Origin: CBDEVH01 sp965243565
Lineage (GTDB): Bacteria; Pseudomonadota; Gammaproteobacteria; Tethybacterales; Persebacteraceae
NCBI GenBank assembly: GCA_965243565.1
Contig: OZ251571.1
Location: forward strand, 62,001 to 126,000
Length of the DNA: 64,000 nucleotides
Direction: 5' to 3'
Shown: positions 1 through 8,817 of the stretch, one piece after another
Layout of the letters: each line of letters begins with the position of its first letter
Numbering within the stretch: the first letter of the stretch is position 1
The notes under the pieces: generated by a model
Databases searched by the model: none
Told to the model about the DNA's origin: nothing
Seen by the model: only the letters and a program-made list of their open reading frames with translations
Position numbers and translations under genes: made by a program

Positions 1-3000
1 AGCCATCGCTTCATGTCTTTCTGATCTTTGATAATGAAGGACACTTCGCCCGCCAATGTCTATTTGGCGCAATCCATCGTTTTGTAAACCCACTTCAATT
101 TCTTTTTCTAATAATCCAACCGTTAACTTAACTTTTAGACCTTGTAAATTTTTCGCGATATAAGGGTTGGCAGCCAACCATGAACCCGCATCAAGGTTGA
201 GTGCCTTTGCTTGAGCGCCGTTGGGAAACCTAAAGAAATCACTATTTTGTTTTGGATATTTTGGTCTACCACTAAAGCCATTAATCCGAATAACTGCTGA
301 ACTAGGGAGGTCAATTCGATGGGCAATTCTTAGTGATTCAAATTCATCACCAAAAGTTTTTTGATTAACACCCGTTGAGTCCAAAGAGGTATTTGATATT
401 TTTTCAGCACCGAGTTGTTGATAATGTGTTCCCGCTTCTAACCATCGATAAGACAAAGGATTGCCTAACTCAACATCGGTATTATTTTGTACTTGACGAG
501 CTGGGTACTGTGATTTATTAGTGGGTTCGTAGTTATTTTCACCCGTAAAAGCATCCCTACCATTATGAAAATCCAACAAAAGATCAACAGCAGCAGGGTT
601 GGCTAAAAAGCCGCGAGTAAAGCTAGCGTCATATCCAGTGGTTGCAAGAACAGGACTAAATCCTACTCCTGTTTTAATGTTAACCCTTGCCACTTCATTA
701 ATGTTTCCAAAGGTCGATCCTGGTGTTGCAGAAAAAATGGTTTCATCGACAAAAGCTATCGGTTCAACAATACAATTTCCTGCTGATGTTTCAATCAAAG
801 AAGGTGCAACAGAAAATTTTTCACGATTAATTTCGCCGGCTTCGCCTTGGTATATAAATTTTGCACGTGGACTTATCGCTGGACTAACATCGATTCCAGC
901 CACTGCATCTCCACCCAAAATTAAATTATAGACTCCTTCGGGTATTCGCGTTGATGGAACAATAATTCTATTGCGAGGATAAATAATACTTCCTGCGTAA
1001 ATCGTTACTAAGGTATTGTCTTCTGTTTTAACAACCGCTGATGGCTGCGGCATAATAACTCGAGGACTTTCTTCCAGATTGTCAAAGTTTGCAGCGTTAA
1101 GTATCTTAATACCTACCCCCAAATCAAAAGCTGCCACTCCATTTAAAATCCCTTGCCACTCTGGTCTATTAAACATAGCGGCACAATCATTGATTCCATT
1201 ACAGTCTCCTGTTTGTGCATCAAACACTGTATTCAATGGAGTCGTATTAAATAATTCCTTAAAGAAAAATGAACGTTCTGAATAAAGTTGCGCCAATGCG
1301 GTTTCATTTTGTGCACTAAAAGGTGGAACTATCGCGCCTGGACCTCCTATGTCAAAATTTGTACCAAATTTTAACTTTTGCTCAGCAATTGGAAAGCCAT
1401 CAATTAACGAATCGGTATTAAAAGCACGGTCTATAAAGAAAAAGAAATCCGTATTTAAAACTACTTGTAACGCTCCGTTGACGTTTCTTTTATCCTCTTG
1501 TATTAGAGCGTTGTTATACTGCACAGGATTAGTCAATGCATTATAGGCTGGGCGAGATTCGGGAGCAAAATCAAAACTGCTTCCAGTACCTGTTGCTATT
1601 ACGCCTAAGGTTATATCTTGACTATAGCTTGCAGAAGGCTCTAAATAGGTGTTGCCAGCAGGGTTCCACGCTGTGCGTAATGCTGTTTTATCTGTCAGTT
1701 GAATAGGAAAAGCCGGCATATTAAACGTTGCTTGCGCAGAAACACCCTTACACATAAAATTATCTATGTATGAATTCTCTGCTTCTCCATTGGTCCAAAT
1801 CGCACCATTCGCATTTTGTGCATAAGAAGCCTCAGAATAGCCGTCTTTAAACGGATGATTGTGAGCATTCCAGCGGAGCCCTTCTGTTGTTACATTGTTT
1901 TCTACAATAACAGGATTCCACCGAGCCGTTACAAGTGAAGATTCGTTGCTGTTAACATCGTGAACTCTAACAATTATAGGTATGTTTGATTTTATAGTAT
2001 CTGCTATATACCCGTTGGCATTGCCTACATCAAAACCATCTATCTCTATCTCCGCAAAAGTGGTTAAATCTATGCCACCAGGGCTAATTCCGTCAAGCCC
2101 TTCTGGTCTTTCTAAACCACTACCAAAAAAGTTTAAAGCAGTTAAGGTGGGGTGAATTCGTAAATGCAAGTTTGAATCAGGCCATCTTCCAGATGCGCTA
2201 AATGCATAGGGGTTTTTTACATCACCTGGTAAAGCATACTTTTGATAGTTGTCAGTGTTCCGTGAAAAAGACAATGTTGCTCCCATCGGCATATAGCCCT
2301 GCCATAAATAACCTGGCTCCATTGCAATTTCAGCATCAGTCGCAATAATTATTGCTTGATTGTCAGAATTATTTTCTGTATCATCTGTTATTCCTGTCCC
2401 AACGGCTCGAAAACTAATATACTCTCCCGGAATACGGTGGGTTGCCCCATCATTAAAACGGTCGTATCGTATGTCTTCAGGAGCAGCAGTAACATAACCA
2501 GAGCCTGAATTTACGGTTGCATGCATTTTATACGTGTTTAAATCTAATAAGCGATAATCAGAAAGATCAATTATGGCATCAACATTGCCCAACGGTGTCT
2601 CGATTAGAGAATTTTTTCCAAATAACGCATCACCTCTTGTTCCGCCAGATATTTTTGTACCCGCACCTATCCTGGTTGTAATTGAGAGATTTTTTCCATC
2701 TAGTGTCAGTTTTGCACTACTACTATAATTTTCTCCTATGTGTCCTCCTACATAGATAGTAAGAGTATCAATCTCTATTTGGTTTAAATGGGTTCTGGAG
2801 TCATTAAAGTTTTCAGCACCTAAATAGCCATAGATTTTTGATCTATCCTGTTGTGTACTTTCTACTATAATCCTATCGTGTGATTGTAAAGCAAAAGAAT
2901 CGCTTGCATTATGAAATATTACATCGCCATTTTTATCTATCCGAAGCGCTTTTGCGTAAATTGTTGCGGTTATCCCTAACGGACCATAAGTTCCTGCTTT

Positions 3001-6000
3001 TATATTTAAGCTCGCCCCCGGCAACGACGTTGTCAATAACATGGTATCAGGTGCTATCAGCTCTTTCTGTAGTGTAAAGTTCTCACCTTCTTCTACTATA
3101 AAAGTTAACCCTTCTCCCTCTTTTTCAGCACACTCTTTACCTGCTGTATTTCCATCTGCACATTCAGGTGCCACAGCGTACATCATTGGAAAATTTTCAT
3201 AAAAGCTTCTAGCATCCACTTGTAGAAAATCCGTCTGAAAACCCCTATTTCCTTTTATTTCCGATCTTCCATAAATATCTATTCGCGCTTCTTTGGGGAT
3301 GGGTTTATAAAAATCAAGCGCTTGATTACCTACCGTTCTATCAGCGATAACGGCTTCTCCATCAAAAAAGACAAACGGGTTAACCACTGGTGAGTTTAGA
3401 GGATTCAGATCCACATAATAAAATCGTACACCTTTACCCTTTTCTAAAGAATGTGGTCCAAAATTCGTGTAAGCAGGCCCTTCAATTGTTTTATCACTTT
3501 GACTAGCGTTGCCAATAAGAGTCACTTGGTCCCCTGGAAGTACAAGAAGCGACGCTTCGGGGGGGATCTCCATATTATCAGAGTAAGGAACTACTCTAGC
3601 TAAAGTTATACCTTCATCTACAGCTGTTCGTGATAACGGAGAAATTCTTGAAGCCGGTGGAAAAACCACAAAAGAACCAGCCGGTATAATCATTTTTTCG
3701 CCTCTAACGTCTCTAGAATTATATGATTGATCCACATTTAGAGGAAAATCGTCAAAATTAACATAAGAAACCAGAGGGTCATCTGCGTCTCGTTTCTCGT
3801 TTGCAAACTGGATAGATACTATCTCTGTAGAGGTAAAGTTGTTCAGCTGATTTAGAGCTATTGTAAAATTAAAGAGTGGTGGGAAAATGTATTCAATCGA
3901 TTCAATAATTCTGTTATCTGCTTCAATATATGCCCCGCCACCGTTCTCACTATATAGTTCAGTTTTATCAGGAAAGTACATATACATATTTTCATTAGAA
4001 AGTATATCACTATGTTCTCTCACCTCTGGTATTACGCGTAGTGCTGTTGGTGAATGAACGATACCATCCACAACATCTATATAACTTCCCGGTTTTATAA
4101 CTATTGTTTCTGCACCTCTTAATAAAAATACTTCTGATTCTGACTTAAGTATCAGATGTGATTTTACCCATCCTACCGTCACTAGATCGTCTTGAGATGG
4201 GGTTGATGTTGTTACTGTATATTGAGAAACTTCTACCACTGTCGTGGTTGTTACAGGGAATGTCGTTATTGTCATCGTCAAGTCTGTCGTTATCGTCATA
4301 GGAGGCGGCCCGATTATTGTCATAGTGGTTTGCGTAATATCGTCCATTTTTACTGTCATGGTTACTGTCTGAAACTCTGTGATTGTAACCAATAGAATTG
4401 ATTCAATACTAACTTGTTTATTTTTCGAGCGGTGAAATGACTTAACCAAATCTATCTCTACTTCTTCATCTATTATGATTCGCTCTCCAACAGTATATTC
4501 GTTTCCTGAAGTAAAATAACTTACTGAGTTTGCCGCATTATCTAAGAAATCTGGAAAAGGGTGCTCTATCTGTGTGCCTTGAGGAATAGAAAAAGAAGTC
4601 ATTGCAACAAAGGAACGAATCTCACTTGCCAACAGCTCTGGGGTATAGGTTAATGTATAGTTTGCTGGGATTAAAAGTTTAGTTCGCTCGTCAAATAATA
4701 TATCTGCACTATTTGCTGCTTGCACTTTGGTATTAGGGGCTGTTATTTTGGCTATATCTATATTATATTCGTCAAGAAATATATCTTCCACACAGGTTGT
4801 ATATGGTATCCATTCCTCTTGATATACAAGGGGGAAAAACCATCCCAAAGCACCAGAATAAGCTTCTTTTATAAAGTGCCCACATGCGCCACCTTCAACA
4901 TGATTTTGGTAATAATTAACCAACCGGTGCGGTCTCGTATTAAATTCAGCAACAAGTGGTTCAGTAAAAACCAGTTGATCGCCTTGTATTAGATTAAAAT
5001 TTGGCTCATAAGTGTATCGTGCTCCATTAAGCGGATAAAACGTTTCGCCTTGTTTCATACTTAAAGTCGTTATAAAACCGTTTTGTTCATAAAACCAACC
5101 TTCGGTTGAGAGGGGGTTGTCTCTCCTTACATCCATGCTAAAAATTTCGTTCGAGGTTATTATGTCATTGTTGTTTAAAATCGGCGTTACTCCGTTTAAA
5201 CGCATAACACCGCCATTAAACAATCTGATTTGCGAAACCGTAGCACTTGAATTATTTAAAGGCGTTCCATCAGGCAAAATACTATTTGGCAACAAATTCA
5301 CTGTTAATACAGACCCTGCTGGCAGCCTTACCACAGAACCATCAGGAAAGGAAAACCCAATTCCTACAACAAATTCACTACTTTTAGGGTATATGATATC
5401 AGCACCTGAAGGCAAAATAAACTCGCTGTTTAACGGAATAAGATATGGAGTGGGCAACTTTACCGTCATTTCTAACACAGGGAAGGTCGCATTATCATAA
5501 GGTTCGGAATATGGTTGAGCGTCTGGCGCAAACGAAAGCAAAGTTAGTTCTGATTGAGTGTAAACCGCCATTTCAGTTACTATTTTCGAAACGGGTTGTT
5601 GGTTTACTATACGTACCGTTGCACCAAGCGGTACATAGTCTATTCCCGCTGCTGGCGTTACTGGAAACCAGCCAAAGTCTCCTCCTGATTTGACCAGTGT
5701 GCCATCAGGCACTCCTCCTGCAACCTCTAATACACGGGTTTTTTTAATTGGCTCCAATATGGCGGGTGTATCATAGATTTTCGAAATTGCCCAAAGCCCT
5801 GTCTCGCGATCATACTCAGTACCAGCGGCAAGGGTTACAATGTCGATTTGTGTCGCTCTTGGTAACCGAACAATATAATGCCGGGCATCTATCGTAAGCA
5901 AAGTGCCAGCCGGTAATCTTACTTTTTTTGCATAAGGTGGTAGTGAGTCTAAATAAATAGAAGTATTGTTATCGTTGATTGAGGACGCAATATCTGCTCC

Positions 6001-7638
6001 CAAATCATCAGATATAATATAGGCATCCATCGGTTGAGAGATGGCCACCGTTACTGTTACTATTAAAGTGGAATTAGCATTATAAAACATTAAAGGTGAG
6101 CGTGTATTTATTTCGATATTTGGCTTTACACCGTTTGTATCAAGCTCAAATAATGGCCCTGTTTCAATCCCTATGGGGGAGTTTAGAGGATAGTGATTGT
6201 CATTTTTTCGATCGTTTATTATAGAGGGCGATAGATTAGTGTTGTTTAACTGTGTCTCCATACTATACAAAGCATTGTTGTAAGGAAAACTAACCGTTTG
6301 GTTAGTGCCGTCCACAAATCTTCCTAAACCGTTTGGATCAATCAGCTGAACGTCGCCTAAAAATGTAACCGGCGGTATGTCACGCGCATATATCATCGCC
6401 CGTACCGGTGCTGCCGACCCAGATCTAATGCTCAACCCTATTTGTTTTTCAAAGGTTTTTGTCGTTGTTATATTAAAAGTAATGTTAATATTCTGTACGC
6501 CAAAAGACCCAGGAAGCCGTTTATTGCTTGTAACATTGCTTGCATTAAAATCGGCGGGAGCAGATAAAGCACCATGTTCAAGGAGCTGTGCATCAAAAAT
6601 ATCGGAAAAACTGGAAAAACCCTCTTCTCCTCTGGGTAAGTCATAAAACGATCTGTCAGTTGCTTCAAGTACTTTTATCCCTTTATTGTTTGCTGCCATT
6701 AATTCGTCTATAGTCAAATAGCTGATTTGATCGGCTGATGAGTCGTTTTCTCTATTTACGACTACAACTTCATTTATTCCGTTTACCAGTTGCGAATAAG
6801 TTTCTGTGTCAAGGTAGCTTTTATGAAAATTAGAAATAGTATTATCTGAGACTATACTATGTGGAGTCGAACCCTCACCAGCATATAATGTTTCTTCGCT
6901 AATACGGTTGTTTTCATCGTTACTCCCATTGGTCCCGGGCGCAATTACTATCGCGGCAACTCTATCAGATAATATGTCGCCCGCTTCGCTTCTGACAGTA
7001 AGCCACCCTGTTGTCATTCGTAAAATGATGTGAGGATTAATAATAGACCCGTCGTTTTTTTGTACTACATTATTAGAAACAACATACCAGAATCTTTGTC
7101 CGTAAGTATCTCGAAAGTCTTCGTCACCAACTCCACGGATGGCTTGGAAAACACCGCCCTCAGTTTGTTGTACGCTACGCCAAGGCAAACGCCCAAAACG
7201 AGAACCGGAATCTAATGGAACAGTGTTGCCATCTGCACAGCTATTTGTAATAATGTCTGACACACCGTCTAAAACCCTATCGGTTTGTCCAACGACAGGA
7301 CATGGTAATGAAAAGTACTGAAAAGGATAGTCTGATGATGACCCATCAAAAGCATTGTATCCTCCTGTATTTATTCCAGCATTAAGTTTTTCTGGTCTTA
7401 ATGTCGCATAACTTATCAAGGCCTCTTTAGCCGCTTCAATTTGTTGCCCTGACACGGCTTCCATTGTTGTTGTTTTTTCAACAGAACGCTGTAATATTTC
7501 TGACATTCCCCACAGAGAAATAGCCAACACTATAGAAATTAACATCAAAGCATGTATAAAACCAAATTGTCGGCCTTTTTGCTGAACATTCTGTTTGCTT
7601 CTTTTTACTGTCTTTACTGCCTTTACTGCCATTAACAC
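1..7638 (-). CDS. Giant pseudopilin-like surface protein (C-terminus beyond the left edge)
   Basis: I read every codon of this frame from 7638 down to 1 and found no stop; the first upstream in-frame stop is TAA at 7674-7672. That gives at least 2,546 residues and the end is not in the window. The start is GTG 7638 (GGAG at 7653-7650) or ATG 7632. Residues 1-24 are basic (about ten K/R), followed by a single hydrophobic helix at about 25-45 that begins FGFIHALMLIS, like type IV prepilins without Glu5 (GspK, PilX). The module at about 95-200 contains PCPVVGQTD, a later Cys, GSRFGRLPWRS (about 145-155), RFWYVVSNNVV and GWLTV. The same module occurs in the protein at 53209-55830. The remainder is beta-rich with degenerate LPAGS/LPDGT-type repeats, a Thr/Val tract, few Cys and no recognised enzyme motif. 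Inference: a secreted, membrane- or pilus-anchored adhesin-like protein. Function unknown. Confidence 0.85.
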   Translation of the reverse strand, partial: MLMAVKAVKTVKRSKQNVQQKGRQFGFIHALMLISIVLAISLWGMSEILQRSVEKTTTMEAVSGQQIEAAKEALISYATLRPEKLNAGINTGGYNAFDGSSSDYPFQYFSLPCPVVGQTDRVLDGVSDIITNSCADGNTVPLDSGSRFGRLPWRSVQQTEGGVFQAIRGVGDEDFRDTYGQRFWYVVSNNVVQKNDGSIINPHIILRMTTGWLTVRSEAGDILSDRVAAIVIAPGTNGSNDENNRISEETLYAGEGSTPHSIVSDNTISNFHKSYLDTETYSQLVNGINEVVVVNRENDSSADQISYLTIDELMAANNKGIKVLEATDRSFYDLPRGEEGFSSFSDIFDAQLLEHGALSAPADFNASNVTSNKRLPGSFGVQNINITFNITTTKTFEKQIGLSIRSGSAAPVRAMIYARDIPPVTFLGDVQLIDPNGLGRFVDGTNQTVSFPYNNALYSMETQLNNTNLSPSIINDRKNDNHYPLNSPIGIETGPLFELDTNGVKPNIEINTRSPLMFYNANSTLIVTVTVAISQPMDAYIISDDLGADIASSINDNNTSIYLDSLPPYAKKVRLPAGTLLTIDARHYIVRLPRATQIDIVTLAAGTEYDRETGLWAISKIYDTPAILEPIKKTRVLEVAGGVPDGTLVKSGGDFGWFPVTPAAGIDYVPLGATVRIVNQQPVSKIVTEMAVYTQSELTLLSFAPDAQPYSEPYDNATFPVLEMTVKLPTPYLIPLNSEFILPSGADIIYPKSSEFVVGIGFSFPDGSVVRLPAGSVLTVNLLPNSILPDGTPLNNSSATVSQIRLFNGGVMRLNGVTPILNNNDIITSNEIFSMDVRRDNPLSTEGWFYEQNGFITTLSMKQGETFYPLNGARYTYEPNFNLIQGDQLVFTEPLVAEFNTRPHRLVNYYQNHVEGGACGHFIKEAYSGALGWFFPLVYQEEWIPYTTCVEDIFLDEYNIDIAKITAPNTKVQAANSADILFDERTKLLIPANYTLTYTPELLASEIRSFVAMTSFSIPQGTQIEHPFPDFLDNAANSVSYFTSGNEYTVGERIIIDEEVEIDLVKSFHRSKNKQVSIESILLVTITEFQTVTMTVKMDDITQTTMTIIGPPPMTITTDLTMTITTFPVTTTTVVEVSQYTVTTSTPSQDDLVTVGWVKSHLILKSESEVFLLRGAETIVIKPGSYIDVVDGIVHSPTALRVIPEVREHSDILSNENMYMYFPDKTELYSENGGGAYIEADNRIIESIEYIFPPLFNFTIALNQLNNFTSTEIVSIQFANEKRDADDPLVSYVNFDDFPLNVDQSYNSRDVRGEKMIIPAGSFVVFPPASRISPLSRTAVDEGITLARVVPYSDNMEIPPEASLLVLPGDQVTLIGNASQSDKTIEGPAYTNFGPHSLEKGKGVRFYYVDLNPLNSPVVNPFVFFDGEAVIADRTVGNQALDFYKPIPKEARIDIYGRSEIKGNRGFQTDFLQVDARSFYENFPMMYAVAPECADGNTAGKECAEKEGEGLTFIVEEGENFTLQKELIAPDTMLLTTSLPGASLNIKAGTYGPLGITATIYAKALRIDKNGDVIFHNASDSFALQSHDRIIVESTQQDRSKIYGYLGAENFNDSRTHLNQIEIDTLTIYVGGHIGENYSSSAKLTLDGKNLSITTRIGAGTKISGGTRGDALFGKNSLIETPLGNVDAIIDLSDYRLLDLNTYKMHATVNSGSGYVTAAPEDIRYDRFNDGATHRIPGEYISFRAVGTGITDDTENNSDNQAIIIATDAEIAMEPGYLWQGYMPMGATLSFSRNTDNYQKYALPGDVKNPYAFSASGRWPDSNLHLRIHPTLTALNFFGSGLERPEGLDGISPGGIDLTTFAEIEIDGFDVGNANGYIADTIKSNIPIIVRVHDVNSNESSLVTARWNPVIVENNVTTEGLRWNAHNHPFKDGYSEASYAQNANGAIWTNGEAENSYIDNFMCKGVSAQATFNMPAFPIQLTDKTALRTAWNPAGNTYLEPSASYSQDITLGVIATGTGSSFDFAPESRPAYNALTNPVQYNNALIQEDKRNVNGALQVVLNTDFFFFIDRAFNTDSLIDGFPIAEQKLKFGTNFDIGGPGAIVPPFSAQNETALAQLYSERSFFFKELFNTTPLNTVFDAQTGDCNGINDCAAMFNRPEWQGILNGVAAFDLGVGIKILNAANFDNLEESPRVIMPQPSAVVKTEDNTLVTIYAGSIIYPRNRIIVPSTRIPEGVYNLILGGDAVAGIDVSPAISPRAKFIYQGEAGEINREKFSVAPSLIETSAGNCIVEPIAFVDETIFSATPGSTFGNINEVARVNIKTGVGFSPVLATTGYDASFTRGFLANPAAVDLLLDFHNGRDAFTGENNYEPTNKSQYPARQVQNNTDVELGNPLSYRWLEAGTHYQQLGAEKISNTSLDSTGVNQKTFGDEFESLRIAHRIDLPSSAVIRINGFSGRPKYPKQNSDFFRFPNGAQAKALNLDAGSWLAANPYIAKNLQGLKVKLTVGLLEKEIEVGLQNDGLRQIDIGGRSVLHYQRSERHEAMA
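4195..4390 (-). repeat. Thr/Val/Met-rich low-complexity tract inside the giant protein
   Basis: On the minus strand this stretch encodes about 65 residues made mostly of T, V, M and I, with short degenerate units such as TVTMTV, TTMTI, TMTIT and VTTTTVVEV around a PPP kink. It lies near residues 1083-1148 of the giant protein. Such tracts are typical stalks or linkers in secreted adhesins and possible glycosylation sites; that role is inference. Confidence 0.6.
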
Positions 7639-7670
7639 TTTAATACGAGCTCCATTTATTATGCTTGTGA

Positions 7671-7676
7671 ATTATA
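7671..7676 (-). promoter_or_regulatory. Candidate -10 element for the giant surface-protein gene
   Basis: The minus strand reads TATAAT exactly, about 33 nt upstream of the GTG start. No good -35 hexamer is visible at 16-18 nt, so this is either a weak promoter or one with an activator. It lies in the 49-nt gap after mnmA, which points the same way. Confidence 0.35.
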
Positions 7677-7687
7677 CGCTGTATTTA

Positions 7688-8758
7688 TCATTTTTGAGTA
7701 ACCTGCCCTCCCCCTAAACAGATATTGCCATCGTATAGTACGGCATGCTGTCCAGGCGTAATCGCCCGTTGAGGTTCAGCAAAAATAGCCTTTACAGTGG
7801 TCGGTTCGGAATCAACTAATACACACCCCGCCGGATCATGTCGATGCCGCAAACGAAGTGTATAAACCAAGTGGTTGGAAGCAGGTTTGCCTGAAACCCA
7901 ATGTAAGTCGGTTAAAACAACAGATGAAGACAATAATGCGGGATGATCGTCGCCTTGTGCTACTTTTAGTATATTGTTTTTTATGTCTTTGTCTATCACA
8001 AACCAACTCTCACCCTCACCTCCTATTGCTAACCCTCGTCGCTGACCTATCGTATAAAACGCCAAGCCTTGATGTGTTCCCACACATTTTTCGTTTAAAT
8101 CCTGTATGTCACCCGGCGAAGGTGGAATGTATTGTTGTATGAACGGAACAAATTTTCGCTTGCCAATAAAACATATACCAACGCTGTCTTTTTTTGACCA
8201 ATTGGGCAAGCCGGCATCACGTGCTATTTGCCTCACTTTTGATTTGTATAAACCTCCTATCGGAAAAACCGCTTTTGCCAACTGCTGTTGCCCCAAACGA
8301 TATAAAAAATAACTTTGGTCTTTTATTGGGTCTTCACCTTTTTTTAACCACCATTGCCCGTTCATTTGCGCTATTCGGGCGTAATGACCAGTAGCAATGC
8401 CATCTGCACCATCCGCTAATGCAGCTTCCATGAATTTAAAAAATTTAATGTGCTCGTTACAATCAATATCAGGATTGGGTGTTTGCCCTTTTAACAATGT
8501 TTGCAAAAAAGGATCAAAAACTTTTTGGCGATAGTCTTTTGCAAAATTAATAATATCAAAATCCAACCCTAAAACATCCGCCGCCAAAGCGGCTGCCATA
8601 ATATCTTCTTTGTCGTGACAGCCCGACTCCGTCTCATCGTCCTCCCAATTTTTCATATAGAAGGTCCGTATTTTAACCCCTGTTTGTTTTAGTAGCAATG
8701 CCGCAACGGCGGAGTCAACTCCACCCGATAAACCAACCCAATACATTTTTTTTTTCAT
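7688..8758 (-). CDS. mnmA: tRNA 2-thiouridylase MnmA
   Basis: A 356-aa tRNA-specific 2-thiouridylase that thiolates U34 of the Lys, Glu and Gln tRNAs in the cytoplasm. The PP-loop SGGVDS is at 11-16. The nucleophile Cys100 lies in NPDIDCNEH and the second catalytic Cys196 in SVGICFIGK; together they form the persulfide relay of the family. TGHYARI follows the first Cys, as in MnmA. Length is normal. The start ATG at 8758 is followed by an A-run encoding KKK; a second Met at codon 5 (MYWVGLSGG) is an alternative. It is divergent from fhs across a 59-nt gap and upstream of the giant surface-protein gene on the same strand, with which it has no evident functional link. Confidence 0.96.
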   Translation of the reverse strand: MKKKMYWVGLSGGVDSAVAALLLKQTGVKIRTFYMKNWEDDETESGCHDKEDIMAAALAADVLGLDFDIINFAKDYRQKVFDPFLQTLLKGQTPNPDIDCNEHIKFFKFMEAALADGADGIATGHYARIAQMNGQWWLKKGEDPIKDQSYFLYRLGQQQLAKAVFPIGGLYKSKVRQIARDAGLPNWSKKDSVGICFIGKRKFVPFIQQYIPPSPGDIQDLNEKCVGTHQGLAFYTIGQRRGLAIGGEGESWFVIDKDIKNNILKVAQGDDHPALLSSSVVLTDLHWVSGKPASNHLVYTLRLRHRHDPAGCVLVDSEPTTVKAIFAEPQRAITPGQHAVLYDGNICLGGGQVTQK

Positions 8759-8817
8759 TTTATTGCCCTTAATGATGTATTATGCCGCTGTTGAAAATAA
8801 ATTTATTAGGAGTTACT

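Noticed and set aside
1..7638. A decayed or frameshifted gene, or many small plus-strand genes, at the left edge
   Set aside because: One minus-strand frame is open for the whole stretch; the short plus-strand frames are its shadows.
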